Shown here in pieces: positions 23,014 to 32,804 of a DNA stretch of 64,000 bases. The position numbers and the translations under genes are program-made. The notes under the pieces are model-generated. The model had not been told where the DNA came from. It ran no database searches and saw nothing but the letters and a program-made list of their open reading frames with translations. This stretch comes from Homalodisca vitripennis (Eukaryota > Arthropoda > Insecta > Hemiptera > Cicadellidae), in contig NC_060213.1 of assembly GCF_021130785.1 (NCBI RefSeq), forward strand, positions 115,584,501-115,648,500, written 5' to 3'. Each line of letters begins with the position of its first letter. Position 1 is the first letter of the stretch.

Positions 23014-25152
23014 AAAAAGATTTGTAATGTGGCAGTTTTTTTTGCCTACGTATTTAAAAAAATTCTCCTGAACACAACCGTCACCCTGGTGATAGGGCGT
23101 TGTGAATAAAAAATAAATTAAATAAAACATATATAAGGATTTAAAAGTAAGTAATCGCTTTATTGTTAATCATGTGAATCATAATTATTATTATTATCAT
23201 TGTAGTGCTTTGTGGTATACGATGTTTTTTGTTTGATTACCTGGCGTATAGATAAACAAAATCTGATGGTTTTTTCCAACACGGGAACAGGCAACATACA
23301 ATTGACCATGTGAGAAACATGGGTTTTCTAGATTAATACCACAAACACTTAATGATTGCCCCTGGGACTTGTTTATAGTCATAGCAAAAGCAAGCCGCAC
23401 TGGAAACTGTAGTCGTTTAAACTCAAATGGCACATCAGTCGGAATCATTGGGATGCGCGGTATGAGAACATCCTCTCCTTTATACTTTCCTTTGAGTATA
23501 ATTGCTTCTATCACATTGTTTAGTAAATTTTTATCGCTAACCGTGTACCGTTGCAAAGACGCGGTTGGTTGATATTTCGCAACATTATAACCACCGATCC
23601 AACCTTTAATTGAAGATTGTGAGGTGGCAATCCTGGCAAATCCAGCGAGTTTAAAAATTCCGGTGGATAGTTGACTACATCATCTTGATTAGTAGCCGAA
23701 TCAACTGATTTATATATCCTCAATTCGGCCTGTAATTTGTTCTTGAATTTTGAAATTTAATTAATTTACATCTATGTTTTTTGCAGCCAGTATAGCTCGT
23801 TCGCTCAACCAATCATGGTTTCTGTAATTTTGAGAAACATCTGGAAACACCTTCTGAATAAGTTCATCTTTTGATCGAGTTAACTGACAAAAAACTTTGA
23901 GGAAAGTTAATGCAGCCAGTCAACATGTCTATAGGAAATTTGCCATTACCAATGTCAATGAGTTGTTTAGAGAAATATGTTTCCAGATTGGTCATTTTGC
24001 AACTCGACACGCATATTCTTGCTTAAAATGAAGTACTTTGACATGTTTCCACAAATTGGAGGACTTTAGACATGCATTGAGTTCATCCAGCTGGCGTTGA
24101 TCGTGGAATCACTGGCAATGTTTGACGAAAATCTCCTGCTAATAAAATCATTGCACCACCAAATCGGTTATTATTGCTCCCGTAGAATCTTTTAAGGTTC
24201 TGTCTAAAGCCTCCAAAGATTTTTTATGTGCCATCGTGCATTCATTCCCAAACAATCAATTTACATTGCTGCTGCAAAACCTTTGCCATTGCAGAGTTCT
24301 TCGAAACGTTGCAGGTTGGAGTTTCATTGCTTTGCATATTTAATGGCAATTTTAGTGCTGAATGGGCTGTTCGAACCACCTTCAAGCAAAGTTGCTGCGT
24401 TTCCCCGACGAAGCGAGTGCAAGTGCAATTTTATTTAGTGAGCGAATTTTTGCTAATATTAATGAAATCAAAAAAGTTTTTCCTGTACCACCAGGTGCAT
24501 CTAAGAAGTAAATCCCTCCAGTTTCATAATTTGTTACTTTCATAAGAGTTTCAAATACATACTTCTGTTGTTCATTTAACAGTGGAAGATTTGTTTGAAT
24601 TAATTCTTTCAAAGCGTTGAAATCATACAGTTTTTCTCGATGCAACTCTTGGTTTAAAAGCGTCATGCATTGGACGATTGGGCGCGGTCAGGCCTAATTG
24701 AAATTAATAGTTTGTTTGACATTATCAAGCACATGTCCTCATTGAAATCAATGCTTCATTGTAAATTTCTTCACTGATTTGTATATTTGGATTTCCCATT
24801 CTATTCCGTATTTGATACAAAATATCATCACACATATAATCTTTGTACTTGATCCACAAATCAATTGGGTTTGATGGGAAGCATGTAGATATGATTATAG
24901 AAAACAATGTTCGTATTTGATGAGCGTGTGATGATATTACAGCATCATTGAGAGTTTTGATCCCAATGAGCGTCATTTTCAAGCAATTGCAAACGTTGAC
25001 AGGCTTCTCTGTAGGATCCACACAATTCACCATCAACAGTTCGTAACTGTTGGAATGATGTTGGGCCACGTACATTGACTAATAGCAGTCGTAAATAAAA
25101 ACATTCATCATTTGCTTGGATGTACTGAATAAATCCGGCCAATCGCATCGGT

Positions 25153-25231
25153 GGAATATACATCTGTATATCCTGGAACTGGTTTTTCCTTGGAATATAC
25201 ATCTGTATATCCTGGAAAACTGGTTTTCCTT
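25153..25231. repeat. 39/40-bp tandem duplication inside the Rep-helicase gene
   Basis: 25,153-25,191 and 25,192-25,231 are adjacent copies differing by a length change in an A run and one in a T run. Translated on the minus strand it repeats FQDIQMYIP twice. It adds a non-multiple of three in one copy, so it is one of the mutations that broke the gene. It is probably a replication slip after insertion. Confidence 0.85.
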
Positions 25232-26602
25232 GTTTCCGTCGTATAAATCTCCTTGAGGATTGATTCCAGGTATAATATTTTGGCATTTCAGAATATAGCA
25301 ATGTTTGTGCGAAATCCATCGTTTTGGCATGTCTCAAAAAAAACTGGTTTAATGTAGTAGATGGTGGCTGAGCAGCTCTTTGTACTGCGTTTCTGTGCTG
25401 TAAAATACACTCTTTGGTCCATTTTCTAAATGCACAGCTAAGTGAACAACAGAAGGGTGTCTCTCATGAATAGGAAAAGAAAAAATATTCGCCAAACTGC
25501 TTCATTACTACTGACATAGCGGGCCCATTTGGTATTGGGTAACTTCATCATTGGAATTCTCTGCACCAATTCCAATCACAGCCATATCACTCACTTTGGT
25601 TACATATTTGCAAATGTATTTAATAGATTTCACTGAATGGCAAGATTCAACGTTGATGTGTGCTTTGAATGTCTTTGATAAAATGGGTGAATATGGAACA
25701 ATCCAAACGATTATCTATTTCAATATCTTGTTGATTTAATTTGACAATTTGTTGATTTTCCATTGTCTGCTGTCGATCTGCGACGATTACAATGGATAAC
25801 CGTCATTACCAGTAATTGTTTCCGATATTAATGTCCGTGGATATCGTTTTGAACATTTACCATCCATCATACACGGTGAATTTTGATTAAGAGTTCCACA
25901 GGGACCATGTATCATGTTTTTTTGATAACTACCTCATGCAATCCAGGATCTACTTGTACATTAGGGATTTCAGCTGATATCACTGCATCAACTTCATTTG
26001 GCCTTATCTTTTCAACCAACCAAATCAAAATGTGTGCATGTGGCAATCCTCGTTTCTTCTGCCACTCCACAGAATACATCCAGCAGCGTGTCTCACCAAA
26101 CACATTATGTTTTTACGATGAAATCATTAAAGATTTCAATTTTTGTCTAAATACTCTGGCTGTAATATCATGACGATCAATGGGTGATTGCCCAGGGAAT
26201 AACTCCTGCTTGATTTCTATCCATTGCGGATTGCATGTAAATGTGATGAACAAATCTGCTGTACCATAATGACGAACATACGACATGGCATCTTGAGCAT
26301 ATTCGTGCATATGCCGAGGGCTTCCGATGTATGTTGCTGGAAGAATAGTCATCCGACCGACATTCTGTGCATTTCCATCAGTATTAATCGCATCTCGAAG
26401 GTGAATATACTCTTCAGATCGGAGTTTGGTTTGATTCAACCTGATGAATGTTAATCTCTCCGTTTCAATTTTAACATACATGTCAACAACATATTTGTGA
26501 TATAATCGCCGACATTTCAATATGTGATTTTCTTCATTTTCCCGAATCATTAGGCGGTATGAATAATAGTTCATTGAACTTACTTTTTGTTGGTTTAAGA
26601 AC

Positions 26603-26707
26603 CTGTAAATATATTTTGTTTTAATAACATTCAAATATAAAATTAAAATATATATAATATAATGACTGAGATATTATCGCCATAGCTTAAACTAATATTT
26701 TAGTTAC
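26603..26707 (-). other. Intron 2 of the Helitron gene
   Basis: 105 bp on the minus strand: exon ...DKSHY ending CAG|GTAACT at 26,707, then TATTTACAG|GTTCTT with acceptor AG at 26,604-26,603, resuming as RFLNQQKVSSMNYYSYRL. The spliced product keeps the frame. The ATG that opens the upstream frame at 26,634 lies inside this intron and is not a real start. Confidence 0.8.
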
Positions 26708-27209
26708 CTGTAATGGGATTTATCATTTTTATTGAGAAATCGTAGGCCATCTTCACCTTGCCAAAATATAATGGGATATTGCAGTGCATCATATGAGCGG
26801 TGTGTTTCCTTTATACGTTGTAATTGATCATTCCGACGATGTAAAACATATATCACGGGATTCCAAGTTTTCTCCAACTACAACGATAGCAACTTCATCA
26901 ATAGTTTTTGTGCATTAAAACGTCTTGTATGTTGACCTGCAGGTGTGTTTTATCAGCTCTGATTACAATTTTGTGATTATCGGATGGCATCAGATCCAGG
27001 GCAGTTTTAAAAAATATAATAAATTGATTGTGTTGATGAAATAAAGTTTGTAATTGTTCTACAATAGACCTCTTTACTAAATGGTTATGTGCACAACGCA
27101 GATCAATTTCTTGTGGTGAATTGCCCATAAAATAAATTTGCAGGAATTTGTTGTCGCTATCTGACACTGGTAACAGTGAACCTGCTCTGTGATATATTTG
27201 CCCTTGTAT

Positions 27210-27488
27210 CTGTAAATAAAAAAAAAATATTATGGTGTGGTATAAATAATGGATTGCCAGTGATCAAACTTAAATAATATTTTATCTTAAAAAGTATATA
27301 TTTAGTTTTAACTAATATCTATCAAATATAAAATATAATAAAAGTGTCACTGAACTGAATCACCATATAATATGATGACTAAGTGATATATAAGTGATTA
27401 AGAAATTAAAGATTAGTGACACATCTTACTTTGGTGACAGAAAATTTTGTTCGCTAAAATAATTATGAGTAACTGCTATAATACATAC
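27210..27488 (-). other. Intron 1 of the Helitron gene
   Basis: On the minus strand the upstream coding reads ...FYANFQ then CAAG|GTATGT (27,488). It resumes at TTATTTACAG|ATACAAGGGC (acceptor AG at 27,211-27,210) as IQGQIYHRAGSLLPVS. Removing 279 bp restores the protein order expected of arthropod Helitron Rep-helicases, and the sequence between is AT-rich with stops. Donor, polypyrimidine tract and acceptor all fit consensus. Confidence 0.8.
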
Positions 27489-28862
27489 CTTGAAAGTTGG
27501 CATAAAATTTTCCTCGAACTACATTTGTTGTCCCAAATGAAGTCATTTGAAAGCAATTGTTATATTGTTGGATATGTGTCAAAAAGTGTATAGAATCTGT
27601 TCCTATTCCTGAAAACCAATGAGTACAACGGTTTCTGGTGGTGGATCCAATGGTATCAATTTTACTTTACCATTTGCGCAAACACAATCCATTGCTTCGT
27701 TTTTTGTATTTTTAAATGCCTTACAGTGTGAGCAAACCGAGTTCATAGAACCAATAACAACACATTGGTAGTTACTGTAGTCAATTGACACATCGTAACT
27801 GAAAGCAGCTCGATTCAAACTTGCGCGATTATTAGTTGAATGTCGCGCTCGCGATTCACGCGTTTGTAATATCCGAATTCTTTCACGTTCATTTCCGTCG
27901 TCACGTTCTTGTTCAGTACGATTAGATCGGTAATTAGCTTAGGTTTGTAGCATTTCTGGTTCTTCTACCTAAATTGCTTCGTCTTATAGGAGGCATATCA
28001 AATATAAATTATTTTTTCACTAATCACGAACTAAACAAAACACTAACTAAGTAAACACTCTGCACAAAACACGATATACGAATTTGTTTCGTGTATCAGT
28101 TGACAAAAGCAAACTCAATAGATTAGGTCACAGATATATTAATGTTTTATTTACTATCTGCATTACAACGATCACGCACTGTTTATTTATTATTGGTAAC
28201 ATTTAAAATGTAAGCAGATGTTTCAGAAAGTTTGTCGAACTATAGCTGTCAACAGCTGTTTAGTGCCAGTTTAATTTTAATTATGAAACGTACAAACTAC
28301 AAATTTTTCCTGAATTCCAAAATATTCCAAATATATTTTCTTAACTTTTTCTTCATAAAAACCTTCCCTCGGATTTCAATGAACATTTTACAAAAAGAAT
28401 TAACCGAGAATCCACCCGTTATGAGTTTAGCGCTTACCAACACATTTCGACATTCATTTTTATTTATAAGATATATATATATATATATAGATATCTTTAT
28501 ATATATATTTTCTTGTGTGCGTGTGTATGTTAATGAACTCCTCCTAAACGGGGTGGACCGATAAGAATGAAACTTTTTGTGTGTCTTCAGGTGGATCCGA
28601 GAATGGTTTAGATTCACAATTCGGTCCAATTTAAATAGTTTATTTAATTAATTTTTTAATAATAAGTTGTTGTTGATGTTGGGAGTGTTTTATAGATATA
28701 GTGATATAGAGATTGAAGATGTTTGAAGTGCATAAACAACTATAGTTATTTATTAAAGTTATTGAACTCATTTTGCAAATTTATTGAAGTGAGCATATTA
28801 GTCGCATACCTCAAATAACCTAAGTAGCATACAAATCAAAAGGTTGTGTTTCTATGTGTGAA

Positions 28863-29975
28863 TATTGTTAACAGTTTAGATAATCAAGTTTTAAACTAAT
28901 TGGATTTAAAATAATTTGTTGTAATTTACATTTTTTAATCTGCAGTAAGAATTGGTCACATAAGTTCAAATTAAGTAGCATACAAAATCACATGTGTGAA
29001 TAACTACTTTATTGTTAATAGTGTAGGAATTGATTTTAAATTAAATTCTGTTGGCCAATTCCGATATTATACTGTGATTTTAAATTAACTAATTTTATAA
29101 CAAGTATATTTTTTAATTTACAACTTAATTTATCGTGATGCTACTGAATGTTACAATATTTTTTGTTAATCCTTCAGGAGTGTACAAATTAGCTGGTTTT
29201 CCGATAGGGTTGAAGTATAAATAAGTGGCCTCCATCACAATCGAATTATTGATATTTCTGAATAGCCTATCCAAACTACTATCCGAATTGGATTATCAAT
29301 TGGTTTAAAATTAACTATTGTTAACATTTTAGATAATCAAGTTTTTAAACTAATGGATTTAAAATAATTTGTTGTAATTTACATTTTAATCTGCAGTCAA
29401 AGTTCGTCAGATAAGTTCAAATTAAGTAGCATACAATTCACATGTGTGAATAACTATTGTTAATAGTGTAGGAATTGGATTTAAATTAAATTCTGTTGGC
29501 CAGTTTCTGATACTATACTGTAATTTTAAATAACTATAATGAAATTCGGTAGTTTAGATAGGCTAATCAGGAATATCAATAGGGGTTATCCAGATATAAA
29601 ATTGGAAGTTTTAGTAAAATACACTTTTAACTTAAATTCGTAAATATTAAGTGTGCAGCGATTGATCAGTTAATTTTTTGTTTGTAAATAAATTGATTTT
29701 TATCTTGGTATGTTTTAAATTGGATCCAGCAGAATGCGCTACGATCGCAGTTTCAAATGTTTTTCTATTTTAATTCCAGGTTTTCCCGACAGTTTGTGCT
29801 GCTATCAAATTTGTGTGTTGTTTTGTATCATCGTGTAATTATTGTATGAGTGCTAATTGTAATATTAAATTAATAGAGAATCACATGTGTCAATAACTAT
29901 TGTTAATAATGTAGGAATTGGTTTAAAATTAAATTCTGTTGGTCAGTTCTGATACTATACTGTAATTTTTAAATA
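28863..29975 (+). repeat. Repeated central block of the non-autonomous Helitron
   Basis: 28,863-29,090 recurs at 29,317-29,530 in the same orientation. Shared strings include GATAATCAAGTTTT, ATTTGTTGTAATTTACATTT, TTCAAATTAAGTAGCATAC and TGTAGGAATTG. Shorter partial copies follow at 29,876-29,975 and 30,190-30,250 (GATACTATACTGTAATTTT). The block contains no open frame. Between the first two copies lies the inverted 3' block. Confidence 0.8.
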
Positions 29976-30474
29976 AATTATAATGAAATTCAGTAGTTTA
30001 GATAGACTAATCAGAAATATCAATAACTTGATAGTGATGGTGGCCGCTTATTATAATTCAGCTTTTAAATAAGTATAATCTAATTCGGATCGTCATTTTA
30101 GTAGTTTAGATAGGCTATTCAGATATATCAATAATTTGATTGTGATGGTGGCCACTTATTGTACTTCAGACCTATAGGGAATACTTATTTACTATATTAG
30201 ATCAATTAAATTTTGTTGGCCAGTTCTGATACTATACTGTAATTTTAAATAATTATAATGTAATTCGGTAATTTAGATAGATTAATCAGAAATATCAATA
30301 ATTTTGATTGTGATGGTGGGCACTTATTGTACTTCAGAACCTATAGGGAATACTTATTTAGTATTTTAGATACCGTAGTCTACGTTGTTATACATTTTTA
30401 TCTAGAAGTTACTTAATTAAAATTACATATTCAATAAGTTACTCATACTCATTGTGTACTATTATACAGAATTT

Positions 30475-30535
30475 TATTTTTACAGAAAAATGCCACGTCT
30501 TCGTGGAAGAGGACGAATAGTTAATTCAAATCATG
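30475..30535 (+). other. Splice-acceptor-like site and short ATG frame inside the Helitron
   Basis: TTTATTTTTACAG is followed by AAAA and ATGCCACGTCTTCGTGGAAG, which reads MPRLRGRGRIVNS before running into the inverted 5' block. The basic start recalls the MPPIRRSNLGRR start of the Rep-helicase but differs after three residues. It could be a remnant of that exon or of a captured host exon. Too short to decide. Confidence 0.25.
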
Positions 30536-30981
30536 TGATTTATATGCTACTTAATTTGAACTTATGTGACCAAACTGTTAACAATAGTTATTCACACATA
30601 GAAACACAAACCTTTTGATTTTTATGCAACTTAGGTTATGCGACCAATATACTCACTTCGTTCAATAAATTTTCAAAATTAGTTCAATAACTTCAATAAA
30701 TAACTATAGTTTTTTTTTATGAACTTTAAACATCTTCAATCTCTATTAATGTGATATTACAATTAGCACTCACACAATAATTACATGATGTTACAAAACA
30801 ACACACATAATTTGATAACAGCACAAACTGTCAGAAAAACCTGGAATTAAAATAGAAAACATTTGAAACTGTGATCGTAGCACATTCTGCTGGATACAAT
30901 GAAAAACATTCCAAGATGGTCCACCCATTTAGGAGGAGTTCAGCTCCATACACACGCACACAAGAAATATAAATATAAAGA
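30510..30981 (-). mobile_element. Inverted Helitron 5' block nested in the plus-strand element
   Basis: Read on the minus strand from 30,981 it begins A|TCTTTATATTTATATTTCTTG and runs through TGTGCGTGTGTATG, AACTCCTCCTAAA and GGGTGGACC, matching the start of the host element at 28,494. It also contains CCAGCAGAATGTGCTACGATC, a segment found in direct orientation at 29,725-29,880 but missing from 28,494-28,990. It is therefore an independently inserted, fuller 5' end. No matching 3' hairpin was found on its low-coordinate side, so it is truncated. Confidence 0.75.
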
Positions 30982-31663
30982 TAATGATATTCGGTAGTTT
31001 AGATAGGCTAATTAGAAATATCAATAATTTGATTGTGATGTTGGCCGCTTATTGTAATTCAGCCTTTAAATAACTATAATCTAATTCAGTTTGTCATTTT
31101 AGTAGTTTAGATAGGCTATTCAGAAACATCAATAATTCGATTGTGATGGTGGCTGCTTATTATACTTCAGCCTTTACATAACTATAAATCTAATTCGGAT
31201 AGTAAGTTATATAGGCTACTCAGAAATATCAATAATTCGATTGTGATGGAGGTCACTTATTATACTTCAGCCCTGTCGGAAAATCATCTAATTTGTTTGT
31301 GTATACTCCTGAAGGATTAACAAAAAATATTGTACATTCAATGGCATTACGATAAATAAAGTTGTAAATTGAAAAAATATACCAGTTATTAAAATAGTTT
31401 TTTTCAACTTTTTACCTTCAGATTAAGTAAGTTTTTTTAATTTAAAACATCCTCTACATTTCACATCACTCATGTTATACTCACACACTATCGGTTGGTC
31501 AAAGTGTGATTAAATTGTACATGTGATGAAGTTAGATATTGTAATAACTTTTAATAGACATTTTTTATCAAAACAGCCCAGATTGTTGTTACAGATTAAT
31601 CAAAGTTTAAAATTTTCGAATTAAAGACGTGTGTACAGAACAACGTCTGTCGGGTCTGCTAGT

Positions 31664-32520
31664 ATATTCCAATATATATAAGGAATACTTAGTTCGATGA
31701 GGTGCACATCCCTGGCATTCGACTGAGTTTTAGGAAATTTCTTAGTTCGGTCTTATAGTAATCATAATGGCAACTAGAGAGTTCCTGCAAGATCAAAAAT
31801 GATAATTTCAGTGAATTCATCATTGACATAATTTCTTTGAAAGTTTCATATCCCTATCGTTTCTTTGGTGATTGGGAGGAGTATTTATATCCTCATTTCA
31901 TCCATTAAAAACCCACAAAAACATTTACCTGTGTATTTCAGAGTAAACATCGTTAGTTTTGTGCACTGTGTTTTGCTTAATATACCAGTATAATAATATA
32001 TTACTAAGTAATATATTCCTTCTCTCTATCTATAAATATTCTTAGTATTTGAACTGCACCATACTTACTCTAGTAGATAAACTGATACTTTATACACAAT
32101 ATACTATTACAGTTTCTTAGTTTTTCGTTACATATATCGTTAATTAGTCTAATAACATATTTTCAAACATTTATTATTTAAAAACTGCTATGAGACTTAA
32201 CTTAAAGAACAAATTTAAATGTATATGCTGTGATGAAATTACCTGTGACAGATTTCGCCCGCATACTTTAGACTTTGCATTAACGTTTATTCGTATACAG
32301 ATAAGAATGAGTTCTATGATGGTGTATATCAAACTAAGGGATTTGGCTGAGCGTCGTGGAATCCCGTCAGACAATAGGCTAAAATAATTCTCTTTTGTCT
32401 GCTCAGTGGGGATGGATGTAAACATCTTTGTACTGTAAGATCGTCTAAAAAAACCGTAGGAATAAAATGAGCTATACACTTGAAATGTTTCAAGCAAATT
32501 CAACAAAGCTTCTTACTTAA
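31664..32520. other. AT-rich DNA right of the Helitron pair
   Basis: No gene supported. The two short overlapping frames at 32,174-32,506 have no family signature. Confidence 0.45.
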
Positions 32521-32526
32521 CAAGTG

Positions 32527-32800
32527 GTGTGACGTACTTCTACCCAGTTATATACTAACGTATGGAGTTGAGAGATGGGGTAGTGTGGACAATCTGGTAG
32601 AACAGTCCCTAGTCGTATTTCTAAGTGATTAAATTTGACTAACACCATCATCACAATAAAGGGAAGCTTCCCTTTTACAGACAGTTAGGGATTCTGCCGG
32701 TGTGCTAAGTATTTGTTTTTAAGGTATTATGTACACATTTATACCAGGATTAGCAATGTAAAACAGAATATAGAGAAAAGGAAAGAGTCACTCAAGAAAA
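32527..32800 (+). pseudogene. Non-LTR retrotransposon ORF2 C-terminal remnant
   Basis: Conceptual reading on the plus strand gives LLPSYILTYGVERWGSV, a stop, a frame change, then KLPFYRQLGILPVC and VFVFKVLCTF. The order Y-G-x-x-x-W-G-S, then L-x-x-Q-L-G-I-L-P, then a hydrophobic FKVL segment is the C-terminal region after the reverse transcriptase in Jockey/CR1-like elements. It has stops and frameshifts and no polymerase domain upstream, so it is an old 5'-truncated copy. The similarity is by eye only. Confidence 0.45.
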
Positions 32801-32804
32801 CTTT

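Larger units (their letters stand above)
23197..27997 (-). pseudogene. Helitron Rep-Pif1 helicase, degraded
   Basis: Relic of the single Helitron protein: HUH endonuclease nicking and joining plus Pif1-type DNA helicase, acting in the nucleus. Start ATG at 27,997 (MPPIRRSNLGRRTR), then a frameshift. N-terminal Cys-rich part at 27,818-27,603 (VCSHCKAF...CVCANGKVKL). Rep-domain motifs follow: ILPATYIGSPRHMHEYAQDAM and DLFITFTCNPQW (26,400-26,200), the HUH motif LPHAHILIWL (His codons about 26,040 and 26,034), and the two tyrosines of KYICKYVTK (25,618-25,616 and 25,606-25,604). The helicase has Walker A DAPGGTGKTFL (about 24,500), a GDFRQTLPVIPRS motif (about 24,110), and C-terminal FAMTINKSQGQSL and YVACSRVG (about 23,350-23,250). 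Breaks seen: a frameshift near 27,940, another at about 26,925, a stop at about 26,117, a frameshift in an A run at about 25,920, a 40-bp duplication at 25,153-25,231, and several more in the helicase part. Translation of one protein is impossible. Confidence 0.9.
22985..28491 (-). mobile_element. Helitron, formerly autonomous, full length
   Basis: Rolling-circle transposon of 5,507 bp on the minus strand. The 5' terminus is A|TCTATATATA at 28,491. The 3' terminus is ...GGGTCAGCTAG|T at 22,985. A hairpin GACAG/CTGTC (23,013-23,009 with 23,000-22,996) lies 11 nt before the end. There are no terminal inverted repeats and no target duplication, as expected of the family. The subterminal 5' region holds AATGTGTTGGTAAGCGC and AACGGGTGG, which recur in the fragment at 10,537. 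Inside is a Rep-helicase gene with two introns, too damaged to act. The right neighbour is a second Helitron starting 2 bp away in the opposite direction. Confidence 0.9.
29530..31290 (+). repeat. Minisatellite of about 95-110 bp inside the non-autonomous Helitron
   Basis: Units of the type GTAGTTTAGATAGGCTA, then TCAGAAATATCAATAA, then GATTGTGATGGTGGCC, then ACTTATTGTACTTCAG recur near 29,545, 29,990, 30,095, 30,265, 30,995, 31,100 and 31,195. One inverted unit lies at 29,215-29,310. Unit-to-unit identity looks like 80-90 percent. Minisatellites in the 3' half are characteristic of DINE-1/HINE-type non-autonomous Helitrons. Confidence 0.85.
28494..31662 (+). mobile_element. Non-autonomous Helitron, head to head with the previous one
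   Basis: 3,169 bp on the plus strand. It starts A|TCTTTATATATATATTTTC at 28,494, with GTGGACCGAT and AAACTTTTTGTGTG in the subterminal region, which are usual Helitron 5' features. It ends CGGGTCTGCTAG|T at 31,662 after the hairpin ACAGA/TCTGT (31,635-31,639 with 31,646-31,650). There is no Rep or helicase sequence. The body is a mosaic: a 5' block (28,494-28,990), an inverted copy of the 3' block (29,085-29,320), repeated central blocks, a minisatellite, an inverted copy of the 5' block (30,510-30,981), and the 3' block (31,190-31,662). Only 2 bp (TA) separate its start from that of the minus-strand Helitron. Confidence 0.85.

Noticed and set aside
23369..26454. Plus-strand frames inside the Helitron
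   Set aside because: They are antisense shadows of the Rep-helicase gene, whose motifs all lie on the minus strand.
28232..28629. Overlapping 110-codon frames on both strands at the Helitron junction
   Set aside because: They run across the two Helitron 5' ends and the TA tract and do not match any protein family.
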